A DNA stretch of 44,914 bases, taken from NCBI GenBank assembly GCA_027068975.1, contig JALXFN010000119.1, positions 1 to 44,914 on the forward strand, in the 5' to 3' direction. Each line of letters opens with the position of its first letter. The stretch's first letter is position 1. The position numbers were made by a program, and so were the translations under genes. The notes under the pieces are model-generated. The model saw nothing but the letters and a program-made list of their open reading frames with translations, was not told the DNA's origin and searched no databases. The DNA comes from Campylobacteraceae bacterium (GTDB lineage: Bacteria > Campylobacterota > Campylobacteria > Campylobacterales > Sulfurovaceae). This document shows positions 9,201 to 16,016 of the stretch, piece by piece.

Positions 9201-9421
9201 AAAACGAGATACTTCTCTACGCTGCTCAACGTGTTAGACCCATCATCTTAACCTCAGTTACAACGGTTTTAGGTTTGTCATCACTCATGTTCTTCGCCTC
9301 TGGTCAAGCTCTTATCTTACAACCTATGGCTATTAGTCTAGGCTTTGGAATAGCTTGGGCAACGGTGCTAAATCTTTACTTTGTTCCTTTGATGTATGCT
9401 GTGATTTATCGGGTGAGGTAG
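6296..9421 (+). CDS. RND-family efflux permease (HAE1/AcrB-like)
   Basis: A 1041-residue inner-membrane transporter with the duplicated RND layout: membrane segment 1 near residues 12-30, a large periplasmic loop, six segments around 335-540, a second periplasmic loop, and six more segments near the C-terminus. GMLVDEAIVVAENIYRH (about 398-414) carries the proton-relay acidic residue, and GLAGVVVNDGLIMLEF is the matching site in repeat two. It couples proton influx to export of drugs, lipids or metals. It starts four bases after the FtsL-like gene, yet no membrane-fusion protein or TolC partner is in the window, so substrate and partners are unknown. Confidence 0.9.
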   Translation: MIKKFLEFALDRPVLNHIFMVLMIIMSIFAYKNIAKEIFPASTLDKISISGSYVGASADVLDKMAVKTLEESLKSISEIDTVYSTIQNGFFNIVADIKTGNDTQLVLSDAKDVVANIKRDLPSDMDEPVAKLLKHEYPLLLVAVSGDVTLKRLIDVADALKSRLSLISNLNSINIRGESDEEILITLDQKRIDGYGFSKEAVYKAISSISSIFPVGTVKEQGNHIYISTINGEKTKKRLEQTLLTVNGKRFYLGDISNVAFHLATPAQISHFDGVTNLSLNITKNEQGNAIALAKEIRTVLKEFNKKYENEITFEAYADSSIWIKNRLNLVSSNILFGLILVMLALFLSLNFRIALVVGLGIPASFMITLIFADYIGYSLNMLTLLGALIALGMLVDEAIVVAENIYRHVEMGKNPREAAIDGAVEMFPAILTATMTTVFAFLPLLIMTGKMGMFMKVLPVMISILLISSLFEAFYFLPLHAKEFFSIGNLAKIQHKEENKKGVWGTIDRLYSTVLTLLLRFKKSSLLLMVLLIFLSTAAVGSITKFQMFPEFDVQQVFLNGKVNINNELKDTEKYVSMIEKELLLKLDMNETVDSFTTVIGFRMNADLTSDLGDNLFQIIINLHEKAPENFFDRWINPVFSLEYDNTDMIRETKAQDLLKEIDKNILNEIREHEEHGQKVFEEFNVFVQQTGIVGNDIEVGFSSLNPKKVLDAIKKVEENLSKVAGVHDIGNNAHEGELELKLRVNEYGQSLGLSEGTITSTLRGSFFKGEYAKAFNQEGLVRIKVEDRYKDQKGSIENFKITTPEGKVVSLSDVCDFYYQKSFVKIFKEDGEKVRSLFARVDKKVIVPTEVMAQLQPLLDEIEKEGVKVIVKGEQKENIKLKKEMGEAAILAVFLIFITLVWMFNSFVQPLIILSIIPLSVFGVLVGTKLMGINMTMPGLMGLIGLAGVVVNDGLIMLEFVRKAKTQNEILLYAAQRVRPIILTSVTTVLGLSSLMFFASGQALILQPMAISLGFGIAWATVLNLYFVPLMYAVIYRVR

Positions 9422-9464
9422 ATTTGTCTTAAAAAAGCGTTATAACAATTTAATCTCTTTTTGA

Positions 9465-9470
9465 TATACT
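9465..9470 (+). promoter_or_regulatory. -10 element for the toxin-antitoxin operon
   Basis: TATACT preceded by TTTTTGA (an extended TGA-TATACT form) lies 25 bases before the ATG at 9496; TAGGAG follows as the ribosome binding site. It may also drive the downstream island genes, as no later promoter is evident before the helicase. Confidence 0.5.
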
Positions 9471-9495
9471 TAAAATAAAAAGTTTAGGAGTTTTT

Positions 9496-9765
9496 ATGCA
9501 GTTAACCATTAATATATCTAATGAACAACTTTTTGATAAAATTTTATGGTTTTTAAATAGCTTTAAAAACCAAGGGTTGGAGATTGTAGAGAGTAAGCAA
9601 CTAGATACATCTAAATTTGATAATTCAGAAGAAGTAATAGCAGACAAAGAGAGTACATTAAGTAGCTTTAGAGATGCAATAAAAGATGTAAAAAAATTAA
9701 AAGATAGAGATAATTCAGTACTTTATAATGGTTCTCTTGATGAGATGATGAGCGAGTTACGATAG
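9496..9765 (+). CDS. Antitoxin of a RelE-type toxin-antitoxin pair
   Basis: An 89-residue acidic protein directly before a RelE-like toxin gene, with one base between the two. Residues 1-35 form a strand-helix segment (LTINISNEQLFDKILWFLNSF); the linker is charged and the C-terminus ends in SLDEMMSEL, a common antitoxin tail (compare YxxGSLDEMxxEL). It would mask the toxin and repress the operon. The DNA-binding fold is not certain from sequence. Assignment rests mainly on the partner gene. Confidence 0.72.
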   Translation: MQLTINISNEQLFDKILWFLNSFKNQGLEIVESKQLDTSKFDNSEEVIADKESTLSSFRDAIKDVKKLKDRDNSVLYNGSLDEMMSELR

Positions 9766-9766
9766 G

Positions 9767-10102
9767 ATGGATAGTTTATTTATTGTTCCATTTAAAACTT
9801 TTGTAAAAGATGTTAAAAAACTCAAAAAGAGATACAAAAATATTTTAGATGATATTGAGGAGTTTAAAAAAGTCATAGAAGAGAATCCTACAGTAGGAAC
9901 ATCTTTAGGGCATGGAGTTTATAAAGTTAGAGTAAAAAACAGTAATAAAAATCAAGGCAAAAGTGCTGGTTATCGCGTTATTACTTGTTTTATTGATGAA
10001 AACAATACTGTCTATCTTGTTAAGATGTATGATAAGAGTGAGATTGAGAGTATTAAAACTTCAAAATTACTTGAAATTGTAGAAGATGAATTGGGCATTT
10101 AA
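9767..10102 (+). CDS. RelE/ParE-superfamily toxin
   Basis: A 111-residue basic protein with the RelE fold pattern: lysine-rich N-terminal helices (FVKDVKKLKKRYKN, 11-24), then strands GVYKVRVKN, the family signature GKSAGYRVITCF, and VYLVKMYDKSEIESI near the C-terminus. Such toxins cleave mRNA on the ribosome or poison gyrase; the GKSxGYR form is nearer the RelE/HigB mRNA-cleaving side. The start ATG lies one base after the antitoxin stop, so translation is coupled. The helicase gene starts only six bases after the stop, placing this pair at the head of the island. Confidence 0.85.
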   Translation: MDSLFIVPFKTFVKDVKKLKKRYKNILDDIEEFKKVIEENPTVGTSLGHGVYKVRVKNSNKNQGKSAGYRVITCFIDENNTVYLVKMYDKSEIESIKTSKLLEIVEDELGI

Positions 10103-10108
10103 ACTCAT

Positions 10109-13009
10109 TTGAAAAAAGCCATCTACAAACCAACCAATCAAAACACCATTATCATAAACCAATCAGACGCTTATTGCGAGATACTTTTAGATGGAGAATA
10201 TAAAACTGTCTCTGTTCGTGACCTATCTTTTGACAGTGAACAAGCAAAGTTCTCAACACTAGACGAACTAAAAGAGAATATCTTTATTAACTGCATTAAA
10301 AACCCTCTAAGTGATATTCTCTACTCCTACAATACTAACCGACTTACTCCTGAGCCTCACCAATATAAGCCACTTATTAAGTTTTTGAACTCTGAAAATA
10401 GTCGTGTGCTTATTGCTGATGAGGTGGGGTTGGGTAAGACCATTGAGGCAGGTATGATATTTAAAGAGATAGATAGACGAGAAGAGTTAAGAGTCTCTTT
10501 AATTGTTGTTCCCTCCTCTTTGACGCTCAAATGGCAAGAGGAGTTTGCTCTTCGTTTTGATGAGCATTTTGAGATATATAATAGCAGTAAGTTTTTGAAC
10601 TTTATAGATGAGTTTGAAAACAACAATGGCTCAAAACTTATTAATGAAAAAATCATTATCTCCTACCACACTCTGCGAGATGAACGTGTAATGAAAAAGT
10701 TACAAGATAGCTTTTTTGAAGTAGATTTTCTCATTATGGACGAAGCCCATACCATGCGTAATTATGATACTTCTACTTTTAAGAGTGGGCAGATTATCAC
10801 AGCTAAGGCTGAACATATTTTGTTTTTAACGGCTACCCCTGTTCAAAACTCTTTGGTTGATTTGTTTAACATTTTATCGTTACTTGACAATGACTATTTT
10901 AAAGATTTTGACTATTTTCAAAAGATGATAAAACCCAATGCCACCATACACCGACTCATAGCTCTTATACGAAACAATCATGACTTAGAGAGTATCAAGA
11001 ATTTTTCCATTGAACATAGTAACGATGACTTCCCCATAGAGCTAAAAGAGATTTTTAGTGACATATTGACACTTGAAAGATTGTCTCATAGTAAAAGAGT
11101 AGAGTTAATAGACAGATTGATGGAGTCAGACCATTTAAGCTTTATTATTAATCGTAGTAAAAAAAAGGATGTAGGGCGTTCTATTCCTAGAAGTGCAAAA
11201 TCGGTTATTGTAGAGATTACCCAAGAGGAACAAGCCTATTATGATGCTGTTATAGCATTTGTAAAGTACATCTACCCTCATGTGCCACAAGGTTTCATAA
11301 CCATTGTGCCTGAACGGATGGTTAGCTCATCTATGTTGGCTTCATTGGAGAGTTTTAAAAAGCTTAAAAAGAGTGGGAGACTTCTTGTTTCCGATTTAGA
11401 TGACCTTGATGAAGATTATGATGATTTTAACATTGAGAGTGAGGCGATGGGTTATCTTGATGATATTATCTACAAAGGCAATCAGATAGGTGAATATGAC
11501 TCAAAATTTTTGAGTTTTGAAGAGATTTTAAAAGATTTGGACGCTCAAAATATTAAACAGAAGATAGTTTTCTCTTTTTTCAAAAAAACACTTGATTACC
11601 TTGAACCAAAACTGCAAAACTTGGGCTACAAAGTAGGTAAAATTCATGGCGACTTTAGCACCGAAGAGAGATTTGAGAAAATCAAAGCCTTTAAAAGAGG
11701 TGAGTTTGACATTTTGCTCACTTCCGAGGTGGGTAGTGAGGGGCTAGATATGCAGTTTTGTAATGTGGTTATCAACTACGACCTACCGTGGAATCCTATG
11801 CGTGTAGAGCAGAGAATAGGAAGAATTGACCGTATAGGACAAAAGTTTGACAAGCTTCACATCTTTAACCTCTGTATTGTAGGCTCAATAGAAGACCGTA
11901 TCTACAACCGACTCTACACCAAACTTGGTATCTTTGAAAACTCCATAGGTGAGTTAGAGCCTATATTGGGTGACTTGGAGAAGCAGTTAAATATATCGGA
12001 ACTCATACACCTTTCAGCCGAAGAGGTAGAGAAAAAAGTCCATCTAAAAGAGTTGGCACTAGAGCGACAAAAATCTGAAATCAAAGAGCAAAGTTCCGAA
12101 GTAGAGAAGCTTATAAATGATGACTTTAACCATCAAGCCAAAGAGGATATATTTTTAAATAATAACAAAATCTCACTTCTGCAAGAGGAGAGCAAAAAGA
12201 TTTTTGTTAAGTTTTTAGAGAGTAATCATATAGGCTTTTTGGAGCTTAAAGATGGAACGGTTAAACTCTCTTCTGAAAATCTAAAAAGGCTTTTCAAGCT
12301 TTTAAAAGCCAATATGAGCGACAAACGCACCAATGCTTTAGCCTATAAAGAGGAGAGAAAAGTTCTGCAAAAGATAAACCGACTCAAAGAGTTGAGGGTA
12401 AGTTTTAAAACCAATAACAATGATGAGTTTCAGACACTCTACCTTTACTTAAATCACCCTATTATTGGTATGATAATAAGGGGGAAAAATCATAAAACTC
12501 TCTATTCGGTGCTTTCTCATAAAAAATATGGTGCAGGTTTTGCCATTATCTATAGGGTTGATTTTAAGCAGTTAAAAACAAAGTCGATGATAAGAGTTCT
12601 AGTAGTAGATACCAATTTAACTTTGGTTGATGAGTTGGACTATTTTGAGTTTATTGTTAATGCTAAAGAGCTTAAGGGTGAACCAACCGTGAATTTAGAA
12701 GAGTTAAAAGCCAAACTAAATACAAAAGTGATACAATCTATAGAGCAACACAAACGCATAGAGTCAGAGTTTCAAAACAGACTAATAGACATTAAAATAG
12801 ACTCTATGAAAAACTATTTTGAGAAGCAGATAAGCAAGGCTAAGAGGTTACAAAAAAAGGTACATCAAGAGGATATTCAACGAATGAGAATTGGGGAGAT
12901 TGAAAATTTGGAAAATCGAAGAGATGAGAAGATTTTGGAGTTGATGGGGCAGAAAGATGGGGCTTTGTGGTTTAAGGTTTTGGGGAGTTTGGAGGTGTTT
13001 CATGGCTAA
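10109..13009 (+). CDS. Snf2/RapA-like superfamily 2 ATPase (DNA translocase), first gene of a putative defence module
   Basis: A 966-residue SF2 ATPase. Motif I ADEVGLGKT (Lys110), motif Ia region VVPSSLTLKWQEE, motif II DEAH (211-214), motif III LTATP, motif IV region KIVFSFFKKTLDYL, motif V TSEVGSEGLDMQ and motif VI QRIGRIDRIGQ (568-578) are all intact. The order and the INYDLPWNPMRVEQRIGRIDRIGQ-type ending place it with RapA/HepA-like Snf2 proteins, which translocate on duplex DNA and remodel bound proteins. The C-terminal 350 residues are helical, Lys/Glu-rich and unassigned; I see no nuclease motif. It starts with TTG six bases after the toxin stop, without a good RBS, so coupling is likely. 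Its end overlaps the zinc-finger gene by eight bases. Confidence 0.85.
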   Translation: MKKAIYKPTNQNTIIINQSDAYCEILLDGEYKTVSVRDLSFDSEQAKFSTLDELKENIFINCIKNPLSDILYSYNTNRLTPEPHQYKPLIKFLNSENSRVLIADEVGLGKTIEAGMIFKEIDRREELRVSLIVVPSSLTLKWQEEFALRFDEHFEIYNSSKFLNFIDEFENNNGSKLINEKIIISYHTLRDERVMKKLQDSFFEVDFLIMDEAHTMRNYDTSTFKSGQIITAKAEHILFLTATPVQNSLVDLFNILSLLDNDYFKDFDYFQKMIKPNATIHRLIALIRNNHDLESIKNFSIEHSNDDFPIELKEIFSDILTLERLSHSKRVELIDRLMESDHLSFIINRSKKKDVGRSIPRSAKSVIVEITQEEQAYYDAVIAFVKYIYPHVPQGFITIVPERMVSSSMLASLESFKKLKKSGRLLVSDLDDLDEDYDDFNIESEAMGYLDDIIYKGNQIGEYDSKFLSFEEILKDLDAQNIKQKIVFSFFKKTLDYLEPKLQNLGYKVGKIHGDFSTEERFEKIKAFKRGEFDILLTSEVGSEGLDMQFCNVVINYDLPWNPMRVEQRIGRIDRIGQKFDKLHIFNLCIVGSIEDRIYNRLYTKLGIFENSIGELEPILGDLEKQLNISELIHLSAEEVEKKVHLKELALERQKSEIKEQSSEVEKLINDDFNHQAKEDIFLNNNKISLLQEESKKIFVKFLESNHIGFLELKDGTVKLSSENLKRLFKLLKANMSDKRTNALAYKEERKVLQKINRLKELRVSFKTNNNDEFQTLYLYLNHPIIGMIIRGKNHKTLYSVLSHKKYGAGFAIIYRVDFKQLKTKSMIRVLVVDTNLTLVDELDYFEFIVNAKELKGEPTVNLEELKAKLNTKVIQSIEQHKRIESEFQNRLIDIKIDSMKNYFEKQISKAKRLQKKVHQEDIQRMRIGEIENLENRRDEKILELMGQKDGALWFKVLGSLEVFHG
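12991..12995 (+). promoter_or_regulatory. Ribosome binding site inside helicase gene that fixes the zinc-finger protein start
   Basis: GGAGG lies six bases before the ATG at 13002. It shows that the protein starts MANKN and not at the earlier in-frame ATG at 12957, whose extra 15 residues come from helicase coding sequence read in another frame. Confidence 0.85.
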
Positions 13010-14624
13010 TAAAAACTTAAATTCTGATGATGAGTATATACGTTGTCAATATTGTCAAACACGGTTAAAAGAAAAAAACTTACAAAAACATTTAAGAAAA
13101 AAATGTCTTAAATTTAATTCTAAGCTAGATAAAACTTTATCTGTGAATAAATTTAAATGTAGGTATTGTAATCAATTTTTTCCATCTTATGAAGATTTAT
13201 CTAGCCATGAAGAAAAGCATAGTAGTAAAGATAAAAATGAGTTTATAAGTAAACAAAATTTAAATAGTGTGATAAGTTCTAGTGAATTTGTATGTTTATA
13301 TTGTGATAAGAAACTTAAAAATCTTTGGGGCATAGATACTCATGTTAGTACAAAACACCAAGATAAGTGGAAAGAATATATTCAAAATAAAGAAGTTAGT
13401 ATAAGAATTAAAAACGTAAATAGATGTGAGTATTGTGGTATGTTTGTTAGAAACATAGAGAAACATTTAAATAAATGTGTATACATAAAGAGTAAACAAA
13501 ATAATTTTATATCACAAGATATAAAAGAAGATTCAACTACTTTAAATAATATATTTTGTTTATATTGTGATTCTGAAAAATTTTCTAATTTTAATATGCT
13601 AGATAAGCACATTTTAGAAAATCATAATGATAAATGGAATAAAAAACTTTCTAAGAGATGTAATATGTGTGGTCTTTTCATAGAAATGAAAAATGTATTT
13701 GAACATAATAAAAAATGTATTGGAAATAAAAACTTTAATGGGAGTTTAAAAGAAATTGATAAACAAGATTTTAGGGAGAAAAGTAGCTCTATACAAGAGA
13801 TAATAGAAGAACTAACTACTTTACCCAATATTGAAAAACACCAAGAGAAAGAAGATACAAAGAAAGTAGTTATAGAAAAAGATACAGAAGAAGTTCAAAA
13901 AAAATCATTTAAAGATGCAGTTAAAAGCTCTGATTTATCAGAAAAAAAGAACCCAAAATTAAAAAAACAAATTTTAAAACATAAGTCTGAAATAGAACAA
14001 TATGATGAGGAAATAAATGATGAATTATTGACAAATGAAGAGCAGTATTATGATGATATTCGTAAAAAAATCGAATATGAGATACGAAACTATAAAGAGA
14101 TAGATAGAGAAAAAATCTTAAAACAATATGTATATACTACTAAAAAAAGTGCCATAGATACAACTCTTAGAAATGAAATTAGAAGCTATTTATATAAAAT
14201 ATATAGAGGGTATTGTCAAATATGTGGATTTACTTTTAGAAAACCAAGTGATGCTGAAAACTCATTTGAAATGCACAATTGGGACAATAAGTTAGTAGTT
14301 AAATCTAAAAGCTATCTTGTTTCATCAGCCGATTCTCTTTGCTTATGTCGTAACTGTAGTGCAAATATAAAATTTGGTGCATTTAACCCTTTATTTGTAG
14401 ATAGAATTAATAATCTTAAGGCTAAAAGTATTGATGAGGTTAAAGAGCTTATTTGTAATAAAGTAGATAGTAAAGATGTTGTTGATAGATTTCAAGAGTT
14501 TTATGAATGGGAAGATATATATGCTTTGGAAATAACAGTTAATGATGAGCCTAAAAATATTTATATGACTAATGGGCATTTAATACAATTTATTGCTTAT
14601 TTGCAGTTAGAGGAGAGAAAATGA
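13002..14624 (+). CDS. Six-zinc-finger protein with HNH-like C-terminal zinc domain
   Basis: A 540-residue protein of unknown function. Six short zinc modules fill the N-terminal 240 residues: C15-C18-H30-C35, C53-C56-H69-H73, C98-C101-H114-H119, C142-C145-H155-C159, C186-C189-H203-H208 and C220-C223-H235-C239. Modules 3-4 and 5-6 look like a duplicated pair, each CCHH finger followed by a KHxDKW-like segment. A charged linker (about 245-390) leads to a C-terminal zinc domain: C405-x2-C408, H425, then C449-x2-C452. This resembles HNH/His-Me nucleases (YCQICGFTF ... EMHN ... CRNC), but the last His is missing, so catalysis is doubtful. Visibly more A/T-rich than the helicase. Overlaps both neighbours. 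Confidence 0.8.
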   Translation: MANKNLNSDDEYIRCQYCQTRLKEKNLQKHLRKKCLKFNSKLDKTLSVNKFKCRYCNQFFPSYEDLSSHEEKHSSKDKNEFISKQNLNSVISSSEFVCLYCDKKLKNLWGIDTHVSTKHQDKWKEYIQNKEVSIRIKNVNRCEYCGMFVRNIEKHLNKCVYIKSKQNNFISQDIKEDSTTLNNIFCLYCDSEKFSNFNMLDKHILENHNDKWNKKLSKRCNMCGLFIEMKNVFEHNKKCIGNKNFNGSLKEIDKQDFREKSSSIQEIIEELTTLPNIEKHQEKEDTKKVVIEKDTEEVQKKSFKDAVKSSDLSEKKNPKLKKQILKHKSEIEQYDEEINDELLTNEEQYYDDIRKKIEYEIRNYKEIDREKILKQYVYTTKKSAIDTTLRNEIRSYLYKIYRGYCQICGFTFRKPSDAENSFEMHNWDNKLVVKSKSYLVSSADSLCLCRNCSANIKFGAFNPLFVDRINNLKAKSIDEVKELICNKVDSKDVVDRFQEFYEWEDIYALEITVNDEPKNIYMTNGHLIQFIAYLQLEERK

Positions 14625-15604
14625 ATAGATTCCCTAAAGTTAAAAAATATTACACTTTAAATACTGAAAGAGAGCTAGAAATAGTAGACAATAATATTGT
14701 TGATAAACTTAACGAGTTAATAAGTTCGTTGGATAACAACAAAGAGGTATACCTTACTACAAGAGGAGATAATCGTGGTAATCTTGAAATACATAATGAA
14801 TTTTTTACTAGTGAATACATAAAAAGCTTTTTTGGTGTAGGTCTTAAATCTAAATCAGCAATTAAAATACCAAGAAATGAGGAGTTTGAACATACAATTG
14901 TAGAAGAAAAAACACAAGTAGTTAGTGAATTAAAAAAAGTTATAGAGTACTGTAATGAAAGAATAGATAAAAAACCAGAAAGCCATAATATACAAGGTAG
15001 AGTTTCAGACTCCTTTATAGAATCTTTAGACAATTATAGTGTTGAAGAATTAAATAAATGGAAAATATTTTTTCTATCTTTTCTACATAATGATGGTAGT
15101 TTAAATGAATTTAAAAGTAGTTCACCATTTTTGTCATTGACTCAAGGTTGGAAAAAATATAGAACAGCAAGAAATTTTTCTCTTTGGCGTAATAAATATG
15201 GTAGAGGTATAATATACTTATATGCTCTTTCTAAGCATGATAATAATTATTTTGTTACTAAAGAGTTTACGAAAAAGCTTAAAGAATTTGATATTGTTTG
15301 GTATGAAGATAACCATAAAGAAATTATGTTATTAAATGGTATGTTCCCTCATTATTTATTAGGTATATTTGAAGTAACTAAAACAAGTACTCCAAAATTT
15401 ATTTTAAACCCTGAACTATATAAGCTTTTAGAAAATAGTGAAGAGTTTGATTTTAGAGGTGGGTTATCTATAAATCAAGATAATTTTTTAGAAATGGCTC
15501 AAAAGCTAGGATATAAAAGATTTTTCTATACTTATGGGAATGGTAGCACTTTTATTACTGATATTAATGGTGATAATATAGGTGAAACTATTTCTATTGT
15601 ATAA
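14621..15604 (+). CDS. Probable ADP-ribosyltransferase-fold protein, third gene of the module
   Basis: A 327-residue soluble protein, not annotated with certainty. Three segments resemble the R-S-E signature of cholera/pertussis-type ADP-ribosyltransferases: R48-G-D-N-R52 after a strand (compare RxDxR), SPFLSLT with Ser172-Thr174 in the place of STS, and HKEIMLLNGMFPHYLLG with Glu234 in the place of the catalytic glutamate (compare QEVSALGGIPYSQIYG). The residue two before Glu234 is His, not Glu or Gln. About 120 residues separate the first two motifs, longer than in the toxins, so an inserted helical lobe would be needed. ATGA overlap with the zinc-finger gene shows translational coupling. 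A/T-rich like its neighbour. The function as effector is inferred. Confidence 0.55.
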   Translation: MNRFPKVKKYYTLNTERELEIVDNNIVDKLNELISSLDNNKEVYLTTRGDNRGNLEIHNEFFTSEYIKSFFGVGLKSKSAIKIPRNEEFEHTIVEEKTQVVSELKKVIEYCNERIDKKPESHNIQGRVSDSFIESLDNYSVEELNKWKIFFLSFLHNDGSLNEFKSSSPFLSLTQGWKKYRTARNFSLWRNKYGRGIIYLYALSKHDNNYFVTKEFTKKLKEFDIVWYEDNHKEIMLLNGMFPHYLLGIFEVTKTSTPKFILNPELYKLLENSEEFDFRGGLSINQDNFLEMAQKLGYKRFFYTYGNGSTFITDINGDNIGETISIV

Positions 15605-15618
15605 CTTATCTCAAACTT

Positions 15619-15781
15619 TCTACCTCAGAGTGGGAAGATAGATTTTTGATGTTGGGAATGAGTAAGAAATTAAATCTGCTTCTTACTCTGTCACTGTTAT
15701 CGTGAAAGCACAGGGAACATAAGAATTATTTCAGCGAGACAAGTAACCAAAAATGAATCTAAACATTACCATAGGAGATAA
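15619..15781 (+). pseudogene. brnT: brnT toxin remnant: 5'-truncated and frameshifted
   Basis: Frame one from about 15619 reads STSEWEDRFLMLGMSKKLNLLL, and after one extra base near 15685 the next frame reads CHCYRESTGNIRIISARQ and VTKNESKHY, ending at TAA 15779-15781. Together these match the C-terminal half of BrnT toxins (EdRf..lG.s, then IRIISARkaTkxE..xY). The N-terminal half is absent, and the remnant begins only about 15 bases after the stop of the ADP-ribosyltransferase-like gene. The brnA start follows five bases after the stop, the normal brnTA order. The toxin is therefore dead. Confidence 0.82.
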
Positions 15782-15785
15782 GAAC

Positions 15786-16001
15786 ATGAAAGAAGAATAC
15801 AATTTAAGTACCATGAAATCAAGAGCTAACCTTTATGCTAAACAGTTAAAAAAACAAGTAACCATGAGACTAGAAGAAGATGTCATTAGCTACTTTAAAA
15901 AAATGGCAGAGGGCGTGGGCATACCTTATCAGAGCCTTATTAATCTTTATCTGAAAGATTGTGTCTCTTCTCATCGTGAGTTGAAGATGCAGTGGCAGTA
16001 G
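15786..16001 (+). CDS. brnA: BrnA-type antitoxin
   Basis: A 71-residue protein that keeps the BrnA pattern: EEYNLSTMKSRANLYAKQLKK at the N-terminus and, from about 27 on, the ribbon-helix-helix part VTMRLEEDVISYFKKMAE, then GIPYQSLINLYLKDC. BrnA neutralises the RNase BrnT and represses the brnTA operon. The start at 15786 is preferred over the ATG at 15753 because AGGAGA (15773-15778) lies just before it and because homologues begin near MKxEYxxS. Its toxin gene is destroyed, so it is an orphan antitoxin that could still bind DNA or other BrnT proteins. Confidence 0.85.
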   Translation: MKEEYNLSTMKSRANLYAKQLKKQVTMRLEEDVISYFKKMAEGVGIPYQSLINLYLKDCVSSHRELKMQWQ

Positions 16002-16016
16002 ATATTTTATATCAGC

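Noticed and set aside
12957-13001. Possible earlier start of the zinc-finger protein
   Set aside because: The extra residues are helicase sequence in another frame; GGAGG at 12991-12995 points to the ATG at 13002.
11980-13009. Nuclease domain in the C-terminal part of the Snf2-like protein
   Set aside because: I looked for D...ExK, HNH, HKD and GIY-YIG signatures and saw none; the region is helical and charged.
15753-15785. Earlier in-frame ATG of brnA
   Set aside because: It lies within the brnT remnant and the family starts near MKxEYxxS; the AGGAGA box serves the ATG at 15786.
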